Source: JAWXBK01 sp040878185 (GTDB taxonomy: Bacteria > Pseudomonadota > Alphaproteobacteria > Dongiales > Dongiaceae). Taken from it: DNA of 64,000 bases. This document shows, piece by piece, positions 8,432 to 16,686 of the stretch; the stretch's first letter is position 1, and every line of letters starts with the position of its first letter. Below the pieces are notes generated by a model that worked only from the letters and a program-made list of their open reading frames with translations, did not search any database and was not told the origin of the DNA. The stretch is taken from assembly GCA_040878185.1 (NCBI GenBank), contig JBBDMS010000031.1, positions 1 through 64,000 of the forward strand. The letters run 5' to 3'. The translations under genes were made by a program, and so were the position numbers.

Positions 8432-9874
8432 ATGAACGTTGCCGTGAAGCCCCGCATTCTAAAGGAATCCATGCGCATCGCCGGCCGCAAGGTCGACAGC
8501 GAGCGCGTGCTCGAAGTCCACAACCCCTACAACAATGCGGTGGTCGGCACGGTACCGCGGGCGACCCTGGCGCAGATCCGCGAAACCTACGAAATCGCGG
8601 CCGCCTACAAGGCGAAGCTCACGCGCCATGAACGCGCGACGATCCTGCGCCGTACCGCCGAGATTCTCGATTCCCGCCGGCAGGAAATCGCCGAGCTGAT
8701 CACTACCGAATCCGGCCTCTCGCTCAAGGACACGCTCTACGAGGTCGGCCGCGCCTATGACGTGTTCGTGCTCTCCTCGACGCTCTGCCTCCAGGATGAC
8801 GGGCAGATCTTTTCCTGCGATCTCACGCCGCACGGCCAGAAGCGCCGTATCTATACCCAGCGCGATCCGCTGCGCTGCATCACCGCGATCACCCCATTTA
8901 ACCATCCGCTAAACCAGGTCGCGCACAAGGTCGCGCCCTCGATCGCGACCAACAACAAGATGGTGCTGAAGCCCTCGGAGAAGACGCCGCTCACGGCGCT
9001 CCTGCTCGCCGATGTGCTGTACGAGGCGGGGCTGCCGCCGGAGATGTTCTCCGTGGTCACGGGCGACCCGAAGGAGATCGCCGACGAGATGCTGACCAAT
9101 CCGAATGTCGAGCTGATTACCTTCACGGGTGGCGTCGCCGTGGGCAAATACATTGCGACCCATATGGGCTATCGCCGCGCCGTGCTCGAGCTTGGCGGCA
9201 ACGACCCGCTGATCGTCATGGAAGACGCCGATGTCGAGCGTGCGGCGACCCTTGCGGCGGGCGGCTCATACAAGAACTCCGGCCAGCGCTGCACGGCCGT
9301 CAAGCGCATGATCGTGCATGAGGCCGTCGCCGACGCGTTCGTCGAGAAGCTGTTGGCGAAGACCAGGGCCTGGACGTTCGGCGATCCGATGAACCCGGAC
9401 AATATGATGGGAACCGTGATCGACGAGGCAGCCGCACGCTATTGCGAGGATATGACGAACGATGCGGTCGCGAAGGGCGCCAAACTGCTGCATGGCAACA
9501 AGCGCGACGGCGCGCTCTATGCGCCGACATTGCTCGACCATGTGCCGTTTGATTGCCCGCTCGTGAAGGAAGAGACCTTCGGGCCGGTTTCGCCGGTCAT
9601 TCGCGTCAAGGATATCGACCATGCGATCCGGGTTTCGAACTCGACCGCCTATGGCCTGTCCTCGGGCGTATGCACCAATCGGCTCGACTACATCACCAGG
9701 TTCGTCTCCCAGCTCGACGTCGGCACGGTCAATGTCTGGGAAGTGCCCGGCTACCGGATCGAGATGTCGCCCTTCGGCGGGATCAAGGATTCCGGCCTCG
9801 GCTACAAGGAAGGCGTGCTCGAGGCGATGAAAAGCTTCACCAATGTGAAGACCTACTCGCTGCCCTGGGCGTGA
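8432..9874 (+). CDS. phnY: Phosphonoacetaldehyde dehydrogenase
   Basis: NAD-dependent aldehyde dehydrogenase, 480 residues, oxidising phosphonoacetaldehyde to phosphonoacetate. The oxyanion/active-site region has P-F-N-H-P at 155-159, the general base Glu253 in L-E-L-G-G-N-D, and the catalytic Cys287 in N-S-G-Q-R-C-T. The start is ATG 8432 after AGGACAGG. A longer in-frame reading upstream is only the shadow of phnA. It completes the hydrolytic 2-AEP route with phnW and phnA. The assignment as PhnY rather than another ALDH rests on both sequence style and the phnWAY order. Confidence 0.92.
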   Translation: MNVAVKPRILKESMRIAGRKVDSERVLEVHNPYNNAVVGTVPRATLAQIRETYEIAAAYKAKLTRHERATILRRTAEILDSRRQEIAELITTESGLSLKDTLYEVGRAYDVFVLSSTLCLQDDGQIFSCDLTPHGQKRRIYTQRDPLRCITAITPFNHPLNQVAHKVAPSIATNNKMVLKPSEKTPLTALLLADVLYEAGLPPEMFSVVTGDPKEIADEMLTNPNVELITFTGGVAVGKYIATHMGYRRAVLELGGNDPLIVMEDADVERAATLAAGGSYKNSGQRCTAVKRMIVHEAVADAFVEKLLAKTRAWTFGDPMNPDNMMGTVIDEAAARYCEDMTNDAVAKGAKLLHGNKRDGALYAPTLLDHVPFDCPLVKEETFGPVSPVIRVKDIDHAIRVSNSTAYGLSSGVCTNRLDYITRFVSQLDVGTVNVWEVPGYRIEMSPFGGIKDSGLGYKEGVLEAMKSFTNVKTYSLPWA

Positions 9875-9900
9875 GCGGGCAGGGGATTTCGCGGGCGGCT

Positions 9901-9924
9901 GCGGCCCGCTAGATTGCGGGCCGC
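9901..9924 (+). terminator. Hairpin after phnY
   Basis: Perfect 9-base-pair stem GCGGCCCGC / GCGGGCCGC with loop TAGATT, 26 bases after the phnY stop. There is no T-run, so it is a weak or Rho-assisted terminator, or an mRNA 3'-end stabiliser separating phnWAY from the next operon. Confidence 0.5.
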
Positions 9925-9948
9925 GTGCCGTCGGGAGTGCGGCCTGAG

Positions 9949-9977
9949 CCTCATGGTTCGACAGGCTCACCATGAGG
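9949..9977. repeat. Intergenic palindromic repeat (REP-like)
   Basis: CCTCATGGT-N11-ACCATGAGG, centred on TTCGACAGGCTC. It is followed about 15 bases later by a related half (CCTCATCCTGACTTGTCGAAGG). A partial relative with CCCTTCGACAGGCTTGGG occurs at about 48158-48175. Such TTCGACA-cored dispersed palindromes are known between genes of many alphaproteobacteria (established general knowledge); mobility is not shown here. Confidence 0.6.
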
Positions 9978-10076
9978 ACCATCGTCAAACGGCCTCATCC
10001 TGACTTGTCGAAGGGTGAGCGCGCGCAGCAGGAACGGCGGCATGCGGAATGAAATGCAACGAAACGGATCCATCGC

Positions 10077-12518
10077 ATGACCCTTCCAACCCACGCCCGC
10101 GTCGTCATCATCGGCGGTGGCATCATCGGCTGCTCTGTCGCCTATCACCTCACCAAGCATGGCTGGAAAGATGTGCTGCTGCTCGAGCGACAGAAGCTCA
10201 CCAGCGGCACCACCTGGCATGCCGCAGGCCTCGTGCGCGGCATGCTCTATTCGAGCAACCTGACCAAACTAGCGACCTACACGCTCGGGCTCTACGAGGG
10301 GCTCGAAAAGGAAACCGGGCAGGCGACCGGCCTCAAGCAGAACGGCAGCATGACCGTCGCCAACAACGAGGAGCGCTGGGAAGAGGTCCGGCGCGGCGCC
10401 TCGATGGCGCGCGCCTTCGGCGTCGAGACGCATTTGCTGACGCCAAAAGAGGCGCAGGAGAAATGGCCGCTGCTCAATTCGAGCGACGTCATTGGCGCGG
10501 CGTTCTTTCCGCGCGACGGTCAGTGCAATCCGTCGGACACCTGCATGGCGCTCGCCCGCGGCGCGCGCATGGGCGGGGCGAAGATCGTCGAGAACTGCAA
10601 GGTAACCGGCATCCGCACCGCGAACGGTCGCGTCACCGGCGTTTCGACCGACCAGGGCGACATATCGGCCGAAATCGTGGTGAATTGCGGCGGCATGTGG
10701 GGCCGTGAGATCGGGTTGATGGCCGGCGTTGCCGTGCCGCTGCATGCGGCCGAGCATTTTTACGTCGTGACCGAGCCGATGGACGTGCCGACGAATCTGC
10801 CGGTGCTGCGCGACATGGATTCCTGCGCCTACTTCAAAGAGGACGCCGGCAAGCTTCTGATCGGCGCCTTCGAGCCGAATGCCAAACCCTGGGGCATGAA
10901 CGGCATCCCCGAGGATTTCTGCTTCGACGAACTGCCCGAGGATTTCGATCATTTCGCGCCGGTACTCGAAGCTGCGATCCATCGTGTGCCGAAGCTTGGC
11001 GAAGCCGGCATCCGAAAATTCTTCAACGGTCCCGAAAGCTTCTCACCCGACCAGCGCTATCTGCTCGGCGAGGCACCGAATCTGCGCAACTTCTTCGTCG
11101 CTGCCGGGTTCAACTCGATCGGCATCCAGTCGGCCGGTGGCGTCGGCATGGCGCTTGCCCACTGGATCGTCGAGGGCCGTCCGCCGTTCGATATGTGGGA
11201 AGTCGATATCCGCCGCATGATGCCGCACCAGAATGGCAAGCCGTATCTCGTCGAGCGCGTCTCCGAGGCGCTGGGCCTGCTCTATGCGATGCACTGGCCC
11301 TACCGGCAGTACGAGACCGCGCGCGGTATCCGGCGCACGCCGCTTTATTTCCGGCTCAAGGAGCTGAACGCCTGTTTCGGCGAGGTCGCCGGCTGGGAGC
11401 GGCCGAACTGGTTCGCGCCGAAGGGGGTCGAGCCGAAATACGAGTACAGCTTCAAGCGGCAGAACTGGTTTCCCTACAGCGCCGCTGAGTGCAAGGCGAC
11501 GCGCGAGAACGTGGCGCTGTTCGACCAGTCGACCTTCGCAAAATTCCTGGTGCAGGGGCCGGAGGCCGAATTCCATCTCCAGCGCATCTGCGCCAACGAT
11601 GTGGGTGTCGAGCCGGGCCGTGCCGTTTATACGCAATGGCTCAACGAGCGCGGCGGGATCGAAGCCGACCTCACCGTGACGCGCATCTCCGAAGACAAAT
11701 TCTGGGTCGTGACGGCGGCGGTCAGCGCCGTACGCGACCGGGTCTGGCTCGAACGCAACATTCCCGACGGCGCGCAGGTGTCGATCGACGACGTGACGGC
11801 CGCCTTCGCGGTGATCGGCGTCATGGGACCGAAGAGCCGCGACCTTCTCTCGCGCGTCAGCGATGCCGGGCTCGGCAACAATGCCTTTCCCTTCGGCAGC
11901 TCGCTCGAGATCGAGGTCGCGGGCACGCCGGTTCGTGCGACGCGCATCAGCTATATGGGCGAGCTCGGCTGGGAGCTTTATGCGCCGGCCGAATATGCGG
12001 TCGCCTTGTTCGACCGCCTGCTCGCGGCCGGGGCCGATCTCGGCGTTAAGCCGGCTGGCATGCATGCGATGGACTCGCTTCGTATCGAGAAAGCCTATCG
12101 CCACTGGGGCCACGATATCGCGGAAGAGGACACACCGCTCGAAGCGGGGCTCGGTTTCGCCTGTGCCTTCGACAAGGACGTTCCCTTCATCGGCCGCGAT
12201 GCGCTGCTTGCGCAGAAGGCGAAGGGCCCGCTGACCAAGCGCATGGTCCAGTTCGCGCTCGAGGATCCCAAACCGCTGCTCTATCACAACGAACCGATCT
12301 ACATGGACGGCAAGCTCGCCGGCTACACCAGCTCGGCCAATTACGGCCATCATCTTGGCCGCGCGATTGCGATGGGCTACGTCAATCATCCTGATGGCGT
12401 CAGCGCCGATATGGTGAAGAACGCGAAATTTGAACTCGAGGTCGCCTGCGAACGCCTGCCGGCACGCGCGAGCCTGCGCCCGATGTACGACCCGAACAGC
12501 GATCGCATGAAGCTATGA
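10077..12518 (+). CDS. Dimethylglycine/sarcosine dehydrogenase-like flavoprotein with C-terminal GcvT domain
   Basis: 813-residue two-part enzyme. The N-terminal DAO-type FAD domain has a Rossmann motif V-I-I-G-G-G-I-I-G-C at about residues 9-18 and the flavin-attachment-like S-G-T-T-W-H-A-A-G at about 42-50. A middle FAO-M-type segment follows, then a GcvT/aminomethyltransferase fold (about residues 440-813) for tetrahydrofolate capture of the methyl carbon. Expected reaction: oxidative demethylation of an N-methyl amine such as dimethylglycine. It is a paralogue of the gene at 48286-50718. Only 10 bases separate it from tmpA, so the three genes form an operon, and its likely job is to consume what becomes of the betaine released by TmpAB. 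Exact substrate is not certain. Confidence 0.82.
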   Translation: MTLPTHARVVIIGGGIIGCSVAYHLTKHGWKDVLLLERQKLTSGTTWHAAGLVRGMLYSSNLTKLATYTLGLYEGLEKETGQATGLKQNGSMTVANNEERWEEVRRGASMARAFGVETHLLTPKEAQEKWPLLNSSDVIGAAFFPRDGQCNPSDTCMALARGARMGGAKIVENCKVTGIRTANGRVTGVSTDQGDISAEIVVNCGGMWGREIGLMAGVAVPLHAAEHFYVVTEPMDVPTNLPVLRDMDSCAYFKEDAGKLLIGAFEPNAKPWGMNGIPEDFCFDELPEDFDHFAPVLEAAIHRVPKLGEAGIRKFFNGPESFSPDQRYLLGEAPNLRNFFVAAGFNSIGIQSAGGVGMALAHWIVEGRPPFDMWEVDIRRMMPHQNGKPYLVERVSEALGLLYAMHWPYRQYETARGIRRTPLYFRLKELNACFGEVAGWERPNWFAPKGVEPKYEYSFKRQNWFPYSAAECKATRENVALFDQSTFAKFLVQGPEAEFHLQRICANDVGVEPGRAVYTQWLNERGGIEADLTVTRISEDKFWVVTAAVSAVRDRVWLERNIPDGAQVSIDDVTAAFAVIGVMGPKSRDLLSRVSDAGLGNNAFPFGSSLEIEVAGTPVRATRISYMGELGWELYAPAEYAVALFDRLLAAGADLGVKPAGMHAMDSLRIEKAYRHWGHDIAEEDTPLEAGLGFACAFDKDVPFIGRDALLAQKAKGPLTKRMVQFALEDPKPLLYHNEPIYMDGKLAGYTSSANYGHHLGRAIAMGYVNHPDGVSADMVKNAKFELEVACERLPARASLRPMYDPNSDRMKL

Positions 12519-12528
12519 GGACGAGGAA

Positions 12529-13707
12529 ATGGCCGCATCAATCGATGTGACAGCGATGAGCCTGCGCGAGGCGCGGCAGGAGGCGGGGCTGATCCGCGTC
12601 GTTCTGCAGAACGGCTGCGCGCTGTGTTTCCCGGCGATCTGGCTGCGCGACAACTGTCCTTGCCCGCTCTGCATCAGTCCCGGGAACGGCCAGCGTCTCG
12701 TCGACACGATTGAGCTGCCCGAGCGGCCGACGGCCGAGCGGCTGCTGGCCGCCGGCGATACACTAACGATCGTGTGGGCGCCGGATGCACATGAGAGCCG
12801 CTATTCCGCCGCCTGGCTCGCCGCGCATGCGTTCGACGAGGCAAGCCGCATTGGGCGTCATCCCGAGCCCGTGCTCTGGGGTCCTGAAATCGCCAACTAT
12901 CTGCCGAAGTCCGATTGGTCCGCGGTCGAACGCAGCCCGTCTGATGAGCGCGCGTTGCTCGATGCATTCCTGCGTTATGGCTTTGCGATCCTCTCGGGCG
13001 TGCCCGCCGAAAGCGGCATGGTAACTCGCGTCGGCGATCGCATCGGTCATGTTCGTGTTACGAATTACGGCCGCTGGTTCGAGGTGAAGTCGGTGCCGAA
13101 CCCGAACAATCTCGCTTACACGGGCCTCGGCCTCGGCGTTCATACCGACAATCCCTATCGCGATCCGACGCCGGGCGTGCAGCTTCTGCATTGCCTCGAA
13201 TGCGAAGCGTCGGGCGGCGATTCGATCCTGGTCGACGGATTCCGGGTCGCGACGGATTTCCACGATGAGGATCCCGACGGCTTCGCGCTACTCGCGCGCG
13301 TCGCACAGGAATATCGGTTCGCCGATCGCGAGGCCGATCTGCGTGCCCGCACGCCGGTCATCGGAACCGATCCCGACGGGCGCATCGTCGGCATTCATTT
13401 TAACAACCGCTCCAAGGCGCCCCTCGATGCGCCGCTCGAATTGGTCGAACCCTGGTACCGCGCCTATCGCCACTTTGCGCGGATGCTCGGCGATCCGGCG
13501 CGCGCGCTGACGCTGCGGCTCGAGCCGGGCGATCTGCTGATGATGGCGAACCAGCGAACGTTGCACGGCCGCACCGCTTTCGATCCGTCGTTCAGCCGGC
13601 GCCATCTCCAGGGCTGCTATGTCGACATGGACGGTGTTGAAAGTCGCCACCGTGTGCTCGGTCGAGACAGCGATATGCGCGCCGAAGCCCGAGGCGCTGC
13701 GGCGTGA
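12529..13707 (+). CDS. tmpA: Fe(II)/2-oxoglutarate oxygenase of the gamma-butyrobetaine hydroxylase family, TmpA-like
   Basis: 392 residues. The N-terminal zinc domain (GBBH-like, DUF971) has Cys43, Cys45 and Cys48 in D-N-C-P-C-P-L-C and a matching His88. The C-terminal TauD-like jelly roll has the iron triad His205-x-Asp207 (V-H-T-D-N) and His346 (T-L-H-G-R). Such proteins are normally labelled gamma-butyrobetaine hydroxylase. Here the gene overlaps by 4 bases an HD oxygenase of the PhnZ/TmpB type and sits beside phnWAY, which is the published context of TmpA, the 1-hydroxylase of 2-trimethylaminoethylphosphonate. A true gamma-butyrobetaine hydroxylase would not need the HD partner. Function is inferred from family plus pairing. 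Confidence 0.8.
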   Translation: MAASIDVTAMSLREARQEAGLIRVVLQNGCALCFPAIWLRDNCPCPLCISPGNGQRLVDTIELPERPTAERLLAAGDTLTIVWAPDAHESRYSAAWLAAHAFDEASRIGRHPEPVLWGPEIANYLPKSDWSAVERSPSDERALLDAFLRYGFAILSGVPAESGMVTRVGDRIGHVRVTNYGRWFEVKSVPNPNNLAYTGLGLGVHTDNPYRDPTPGVQLLHCLECEASGGDSILVDGFRVATDFHDEDPDGFALLARVAQEYRFADREADLRARTPVIGTDPDGRIVGIHFNNRSKAPLDAPLELVEPWYRAYRHFARMLGDPARALTLRLEPGDLLMMANQRTLHGRTAFDPSFSRRHLQGCYVDMDGVESRHRVLGRDSDMRAEARGAAA

Positions 13708-14255
13708 GCGGCAACGAGCTCTGGGCGGAGATCGAGCGCGCCTTTGCACGGCGCGGCGATCAGTCCTATGGCGAAGGCGTGAGCCAGCGCGCTCATGCGC
13801 TGCAATGCGCGACGCTCGCCGAACGTCGCGGCGCACCGCCGGCCGAGATCGTCGCGGCATTGCTGCACGATATCGGTCATCTCATCCACGACCTGCCCGA
13901 GACGATTGCCGATGACGGTATCGATACCGAACATGAATCGCTCGGTGCCGCCTGGCTTTCGCAATGGTTTGGCCCCGATGTCTCGGAGCCTGTCCTGCTC
14001 CATGTGGCCGCCAAGCGTTATCTCTGCGCAACCGAGCCGGGTTATTTCGACGAGCTCTCTGCGGCGTCAGTCCTGAGCCTCCGTTTGCAGGGCGGCCCGA
14101 TGAACGAGGTTGCGGCAGCCGAATTTGCCGCGCGCGCCGGTGCTGCCTCCGCGATCCGGTTGCGCCAGCTCGACGACGAGGGCAAGGACCCGGCGATGGC
14201 AACGCCGCCGCTCGAGCATTTCCGACCGCTCGTCGAGGCGCTCGCGCGTCGCTGA
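13704..14255 (+). CDS. tmpB: HD-domain mixed-valent diiron oxygenase, TmpB/PhnZ-like
   Basis: 183 residues, GTG start inside the tmpA stop (GTGA). HD ligands are visible: His31 (A-H-A-L-Q), His55-Asp56 (L-L-H-D-I-G-H), His77 (T-E-H-E-S-L-G), His100 (L-L-H-V-A-A-K), Lys104 and an Asp near 157. Their spacing closely matches PhnZ. The N-terminal Y-G-E-G-V-S-Q-x-x-H-A-L-Q is the lid/activation segment that distinguishes these oxygenases from HD phosphohydrolases. Predicted reaction: O2-dependent cleavage of the C-P bond of the 1-hydroxy product of TmpA, releasing phosphate and glycine betaine. PhnZ activity on 1-hydroxy-2-AEP is the alternative, but the partner is not the PhyH-type PhnY* that PhnZ uses. 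Confidence 0.8.
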   Translation: MSGNELWAEIERAFARRGDQSYGEGVSQRAHALQCATLAERRGAPPAEIVAALLHDIGHLIHDLPETIADDGIDTEHESLGAAWLSQWFGPDVSEPVLLHVAAKRYLCATEPGYFDELSAASVLSLRLQGGPMNEVAAAEFAARAGAASAIRLRQLDDEGKDPAMATPPLEHFRPLVEALARR

Positions 14256-14283
14256 ATGCGCGGCGCGGTCCCATCCTGAAAAA

Positions 14284-15087
14284 TCAAGGCAGAGGCGGCC
14301 GGGCGCCGCCGCGGCGGAACTGTGCCGCGGCAAAGATAACGGCCGCGGCCGCGACGATCGCCGGTCCGGCCGGAATGTCCGTGCTCAGCGAACCGCCGAG
14401 CCCGATCACAACCGCAATCGCGCCAATGGCCGCGGCCCACACCGCCATGCCTTCCGGGGTGCGCGCGAAGCGCCGTGCCGTTGCGGCCGGTATCAGAAGC
14501 AGGGCCGTGATGAGCAGTGCGCCGACTGCCTTCATCGCCAGCGCGACCGAGATCGCGATCAGCAGCATCAGTACGACGCGCAGCGTGGCGGTCGGTATCC
14601 CTTCGGCGCGTGCCAGATCCGCGTCGATGGTCATCAGCAAAAGTTTCCGCCACAGGATCGCGAGCACAGCGAGCACGGCTGCGGCACCGCCCCAGATCCA
14701 GGCAAGATCGCTTTTCGAGATGGCGAGCACATCGCCGAACAGCAGCCCGACAACGTCGGCGCGCAAGCCCGGCACCAGCGAGATCGCGATGAAACCGAAG
14801 GCGAGCGCGGAATGGGCCAGAATGCCGAGCAACGTATCGGTCGCAAGCTGCGCGCGCCGTTCGAGCCCGGCCAGGATGATCGCGATCGCGAGCCCGACGC
14901 CCAGCACGCCGAAGCGCAGATCGACATCGAGCAGGGCGCCGACCGCCACGCCGAGCAGCGCCGAATGTGCCAGGGAATCGCCGAAATAGGCCATCCGCCG
15001 CCATACCACGAAGCAGCCGAGCGGTCCTGCGGCGAGTGCGACACCGAGACCGCCCAGCAGGGCACGGATCAGGAAATCGTCGAGCAT
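14284..15087 (-). CDS. znuB: Zinc ABC transporter permease
   Basis: 267-residue ABC-3 family integral membrane protein with 7-8 hydrophobic segments. Typical family stretches are the N-terminal W-R-R-M-A-Y-F-G-D-S-L-A-H-S-A-L-L-G and A-V-G-A-L-L-I-T-A-L-L-L-I-P-A. It forms the channel of the ZnuABC importer. It is the last gene of the leftward zur-znuC-znuB operon, 9 bases after znuC, and faces tmpB convergently across 28 bases. Confidence 0.93.
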   Translation of the reverse strand: MLDDFLIRALLGGLGVALAAGPLGCFVVWRRMAYFGDSLAHSALLGVAVGALLDVDLRFGVLGVGLAIAIILAGLERRAQLATDTLLGILAHSALAFGFIAISLVPGLRADVVGLLFGDVLAISKSDLAWIWGGAAAVLAVLAILWRKLLLMTIDADLARAEGIPTATLRVVLMLLIAISVALAMKAVGALLITALLLIPAATARRFARTPEGMAVWAAAIGAIAVVIGLGGSLSTDIPAGPAIVAAAAVIFAAAQFRRGGARPPLP

Positions 15088-15096
15088 GGTCTTCCG

Positions 15097-16008
15097 TTAA
15101 CGGGAATGGGGGTCGGTGGTGCTGGTCTCGTGCGCGGGATGGTCATGGGCATGCGTGTCGTGGCTATGCGTTTCATGACTTGGCGCTTCATGACCCGGCG
15201 AGTCATGACCGGGCGCGGCATGCACGACCCCGCCGGCGATATCGTGCTGATGGTCATGCTCATGGGTGTAGATCGCGAGGCGTCGCGCCGCTGCCGTGCC
15301 GAACATCGCGACAAACTCCGGATTGGTGCTGATCGATTCCGGCCGCCCCTCGCAGCAGACATGCTTGTTGAGACAGAGCACGCGGTCGGTCGCTGCCATC
15401 ACGATATGGAGCTCGTGGGATACGATCAGCATGCCGCAGCCACGGCTGTCGCGGAGCCCGGCGACCAGATCGAAGAGCTCTGTCTGTCCGGTCACGTCGA
15501 CACCGCGCGTCGGCTCGTCGAGCACCAGCAAATCGGGATCGCCGATCAGCGCGCGCGCGAGCAGGACGCGCTGCAATTCGCCGCCGGAGAGATCGTTGAG
15601 CTGCGTATCCGCCGCAGCCGCCGCACCGACTTCGGCGAGCCGCTCGGTCAGCGACCCGTTTTTGTGGAGCGCGCCTTCCGATGCCGTCGCGAGAAATCGC
15701 CGGGCCGTGATCGGCATATGCGGGCTCGGCGAAAATCGTTGCGGCACATAGCCGACACGCAATCCCGGTCGCCTGGCGACGGTGCCGGCGCTCGGTTCGA
15801 GCAGCCCGAGCAAAATTCGTACCAGCGTGCTTTTACCGGCACCGTTAGGTCCGATCAGCGTCACGATCTCGCGCGGCCGGACCTCGACATCGACATGATC
15901 GAGGATGACCTGTCCGTCCGCTTCGTAACGGATATGCCGGCCGGCGATCAGCGGTGCGGCCAGCGGCGAGATGTCGGGGCGCGGCGGCGCTTGCGTCAGG
16001 TCTGTCAT
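15097..16008 (-). CDS. znuC: Zinc ABC transporter ATPase with histidine-rich C-terminal tail
   Basis: 303 residues from the ATG at 16008, which overlaps the zur stop by 4 bases; longer in-frame starts only read through zur. Walker A G-P-N-G-A-G-K-S-T, signature L-S-G-G-E-L-Q-R and Walker B L-L-V-L-D-E-P are all present. The last 55 or so residues form a low-complexity tail rich in His, Asp, Ser and Thr (repeats like H-E-T-H-S-H-D-T-H-A-H-D-H), a likely cytosolic zinc sensor or store. Similar tails are known in some alphaproteobacterial ZnuC proteins. Confidence 0.93.
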   Translation of the reverse strand: MTDLTQAPPRPDISPLAAPLIAGRHIRYEADGQVILDHVDVEVRPREIVTLIGPNGAGKSTLVRILLGLLEPSAGTVARRPGLRVGYVPQRFSPSPHMPITARRFLATASEGALHKNGSLTERLAEVGAAAAADTQLNDLSGGELQRVLLARALIGDPDLLVLDEPTRGVDVTGQTELFDLVAGLRDSRGCGMLIVSHELHIVMAATDRVLCLNKHVCCEGRPESISTNPEFVAMFGTAAARRLAIYTHEHDHQHDIAGGVVHAAPGHDSPGHEAPSHETHSHDTHAHDHPAHETSTTDPHSR

Positions 16009-16490
16009 GCGCGCGGACCATCCGCGCATTGCCGGCAGGTGCCTTCGAGTTCGAGCGTCATGCGGGCCGGGCGGAACCCGGCTTCCTGCGCGCCGCGGCG
16101 AACCGCAGCGCCGATCTCCGGGTCGACCAGCTCGGTCACGGTGCCGCATTCATGGCAGATCAGGAATTGCCCGGCATGGTCGAGATCGGGATGCGGGCAG
16201 CCGATATAGGCGTTGCGCGATTCCAGGCGGTGGACGAGCCCCTGCGCGAGCAGGAACTCGAGCGCCCGGTAAACCGTTGGTGGGGCCGGGTTGCGTGGCC
16301 GTCCACCCGGCGTCTCCTGGCCGAGCGCGGCCAGCACCTGATAGGCACCGACCGGCTGGTGGCTTTGCCACACCAGTTCGAGCACGCGGCGGCGCAAGGG
16401 CGTCAGGCGGGCGCCGCTGCGGCTGCAGAGCCGTTCGGCTGCATCCAGGGCGCCGTCGATGCAGTGTCGATGATCGTGCGTCCTGCCCAT
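16005..16490 (-). CDS. zur: Zinc uptake regulator, Fur family
   Basis: 161 residues from ATG 16490 (M-G-R-T-H-D-H-R-H-C); a longer frame upstream lacks Fur character. Winged-helix residues 22-90 include R-L-T-P-L-R-R-R-V-L-E-L-V. The dimerisation/zinc part has C-H-E-C-G and a C-terminal C-R-Q-C, the pair that holds structural zinc. It represses zinc uptake when zinc is replete. It heads zur-znuC-znuB and diverges from znuA across a region with one clear Zur box. Confidence 0.92.
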   Translation of the reverse strand: MGRTHDHRHCIDGALDAAERLCSRSGARLTPLRRRVLELVWQSHQPVGAYQVLAALGQETPGGRPRNPAPPTVYRALEFLLAQGLVHRLESRNAYIGCPHPDLDHAGQFLICHECGTVTELVDPEIGAAVRRGAQEAGFRPARMTLELEGTCRQCADGPRA

Positions 16491-16650
16491 CGGCGGCGGT
16501 CCTCCGCAATTCCTTCGGCGTGGCTCGGCTTGAATCCCTGTCGATACATGGCGGTTTGCCGCCCGCCGGCAAGATGGCGGCAACGCGGGACGGTCGGTCC
16601 CTATGGCTGCTCACCGCCAAAATGATTGACAGGCTTGCCGCTCAAACGCA

Positions 16651-16667
16651 ATGTTATCTTATAACAT
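16651..16667. promoter_or_regulatory. Zur box upstream of znuA
   Basis: A palindrome reading ATGTTATCTTATAACAT contains TGTTAT-CT-TATAACA, close to the proteobacterial Zur consensus. It lies 20 bases before the chosen znuA ATG and about 160 bases before zur. An ATG inside the box is in frame with znuA but is part of the operator, so it was rejected as a start. Confidence 0.85.
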
Positions 16668-16686
16668 ATCAAATGCAGAGATCGCC

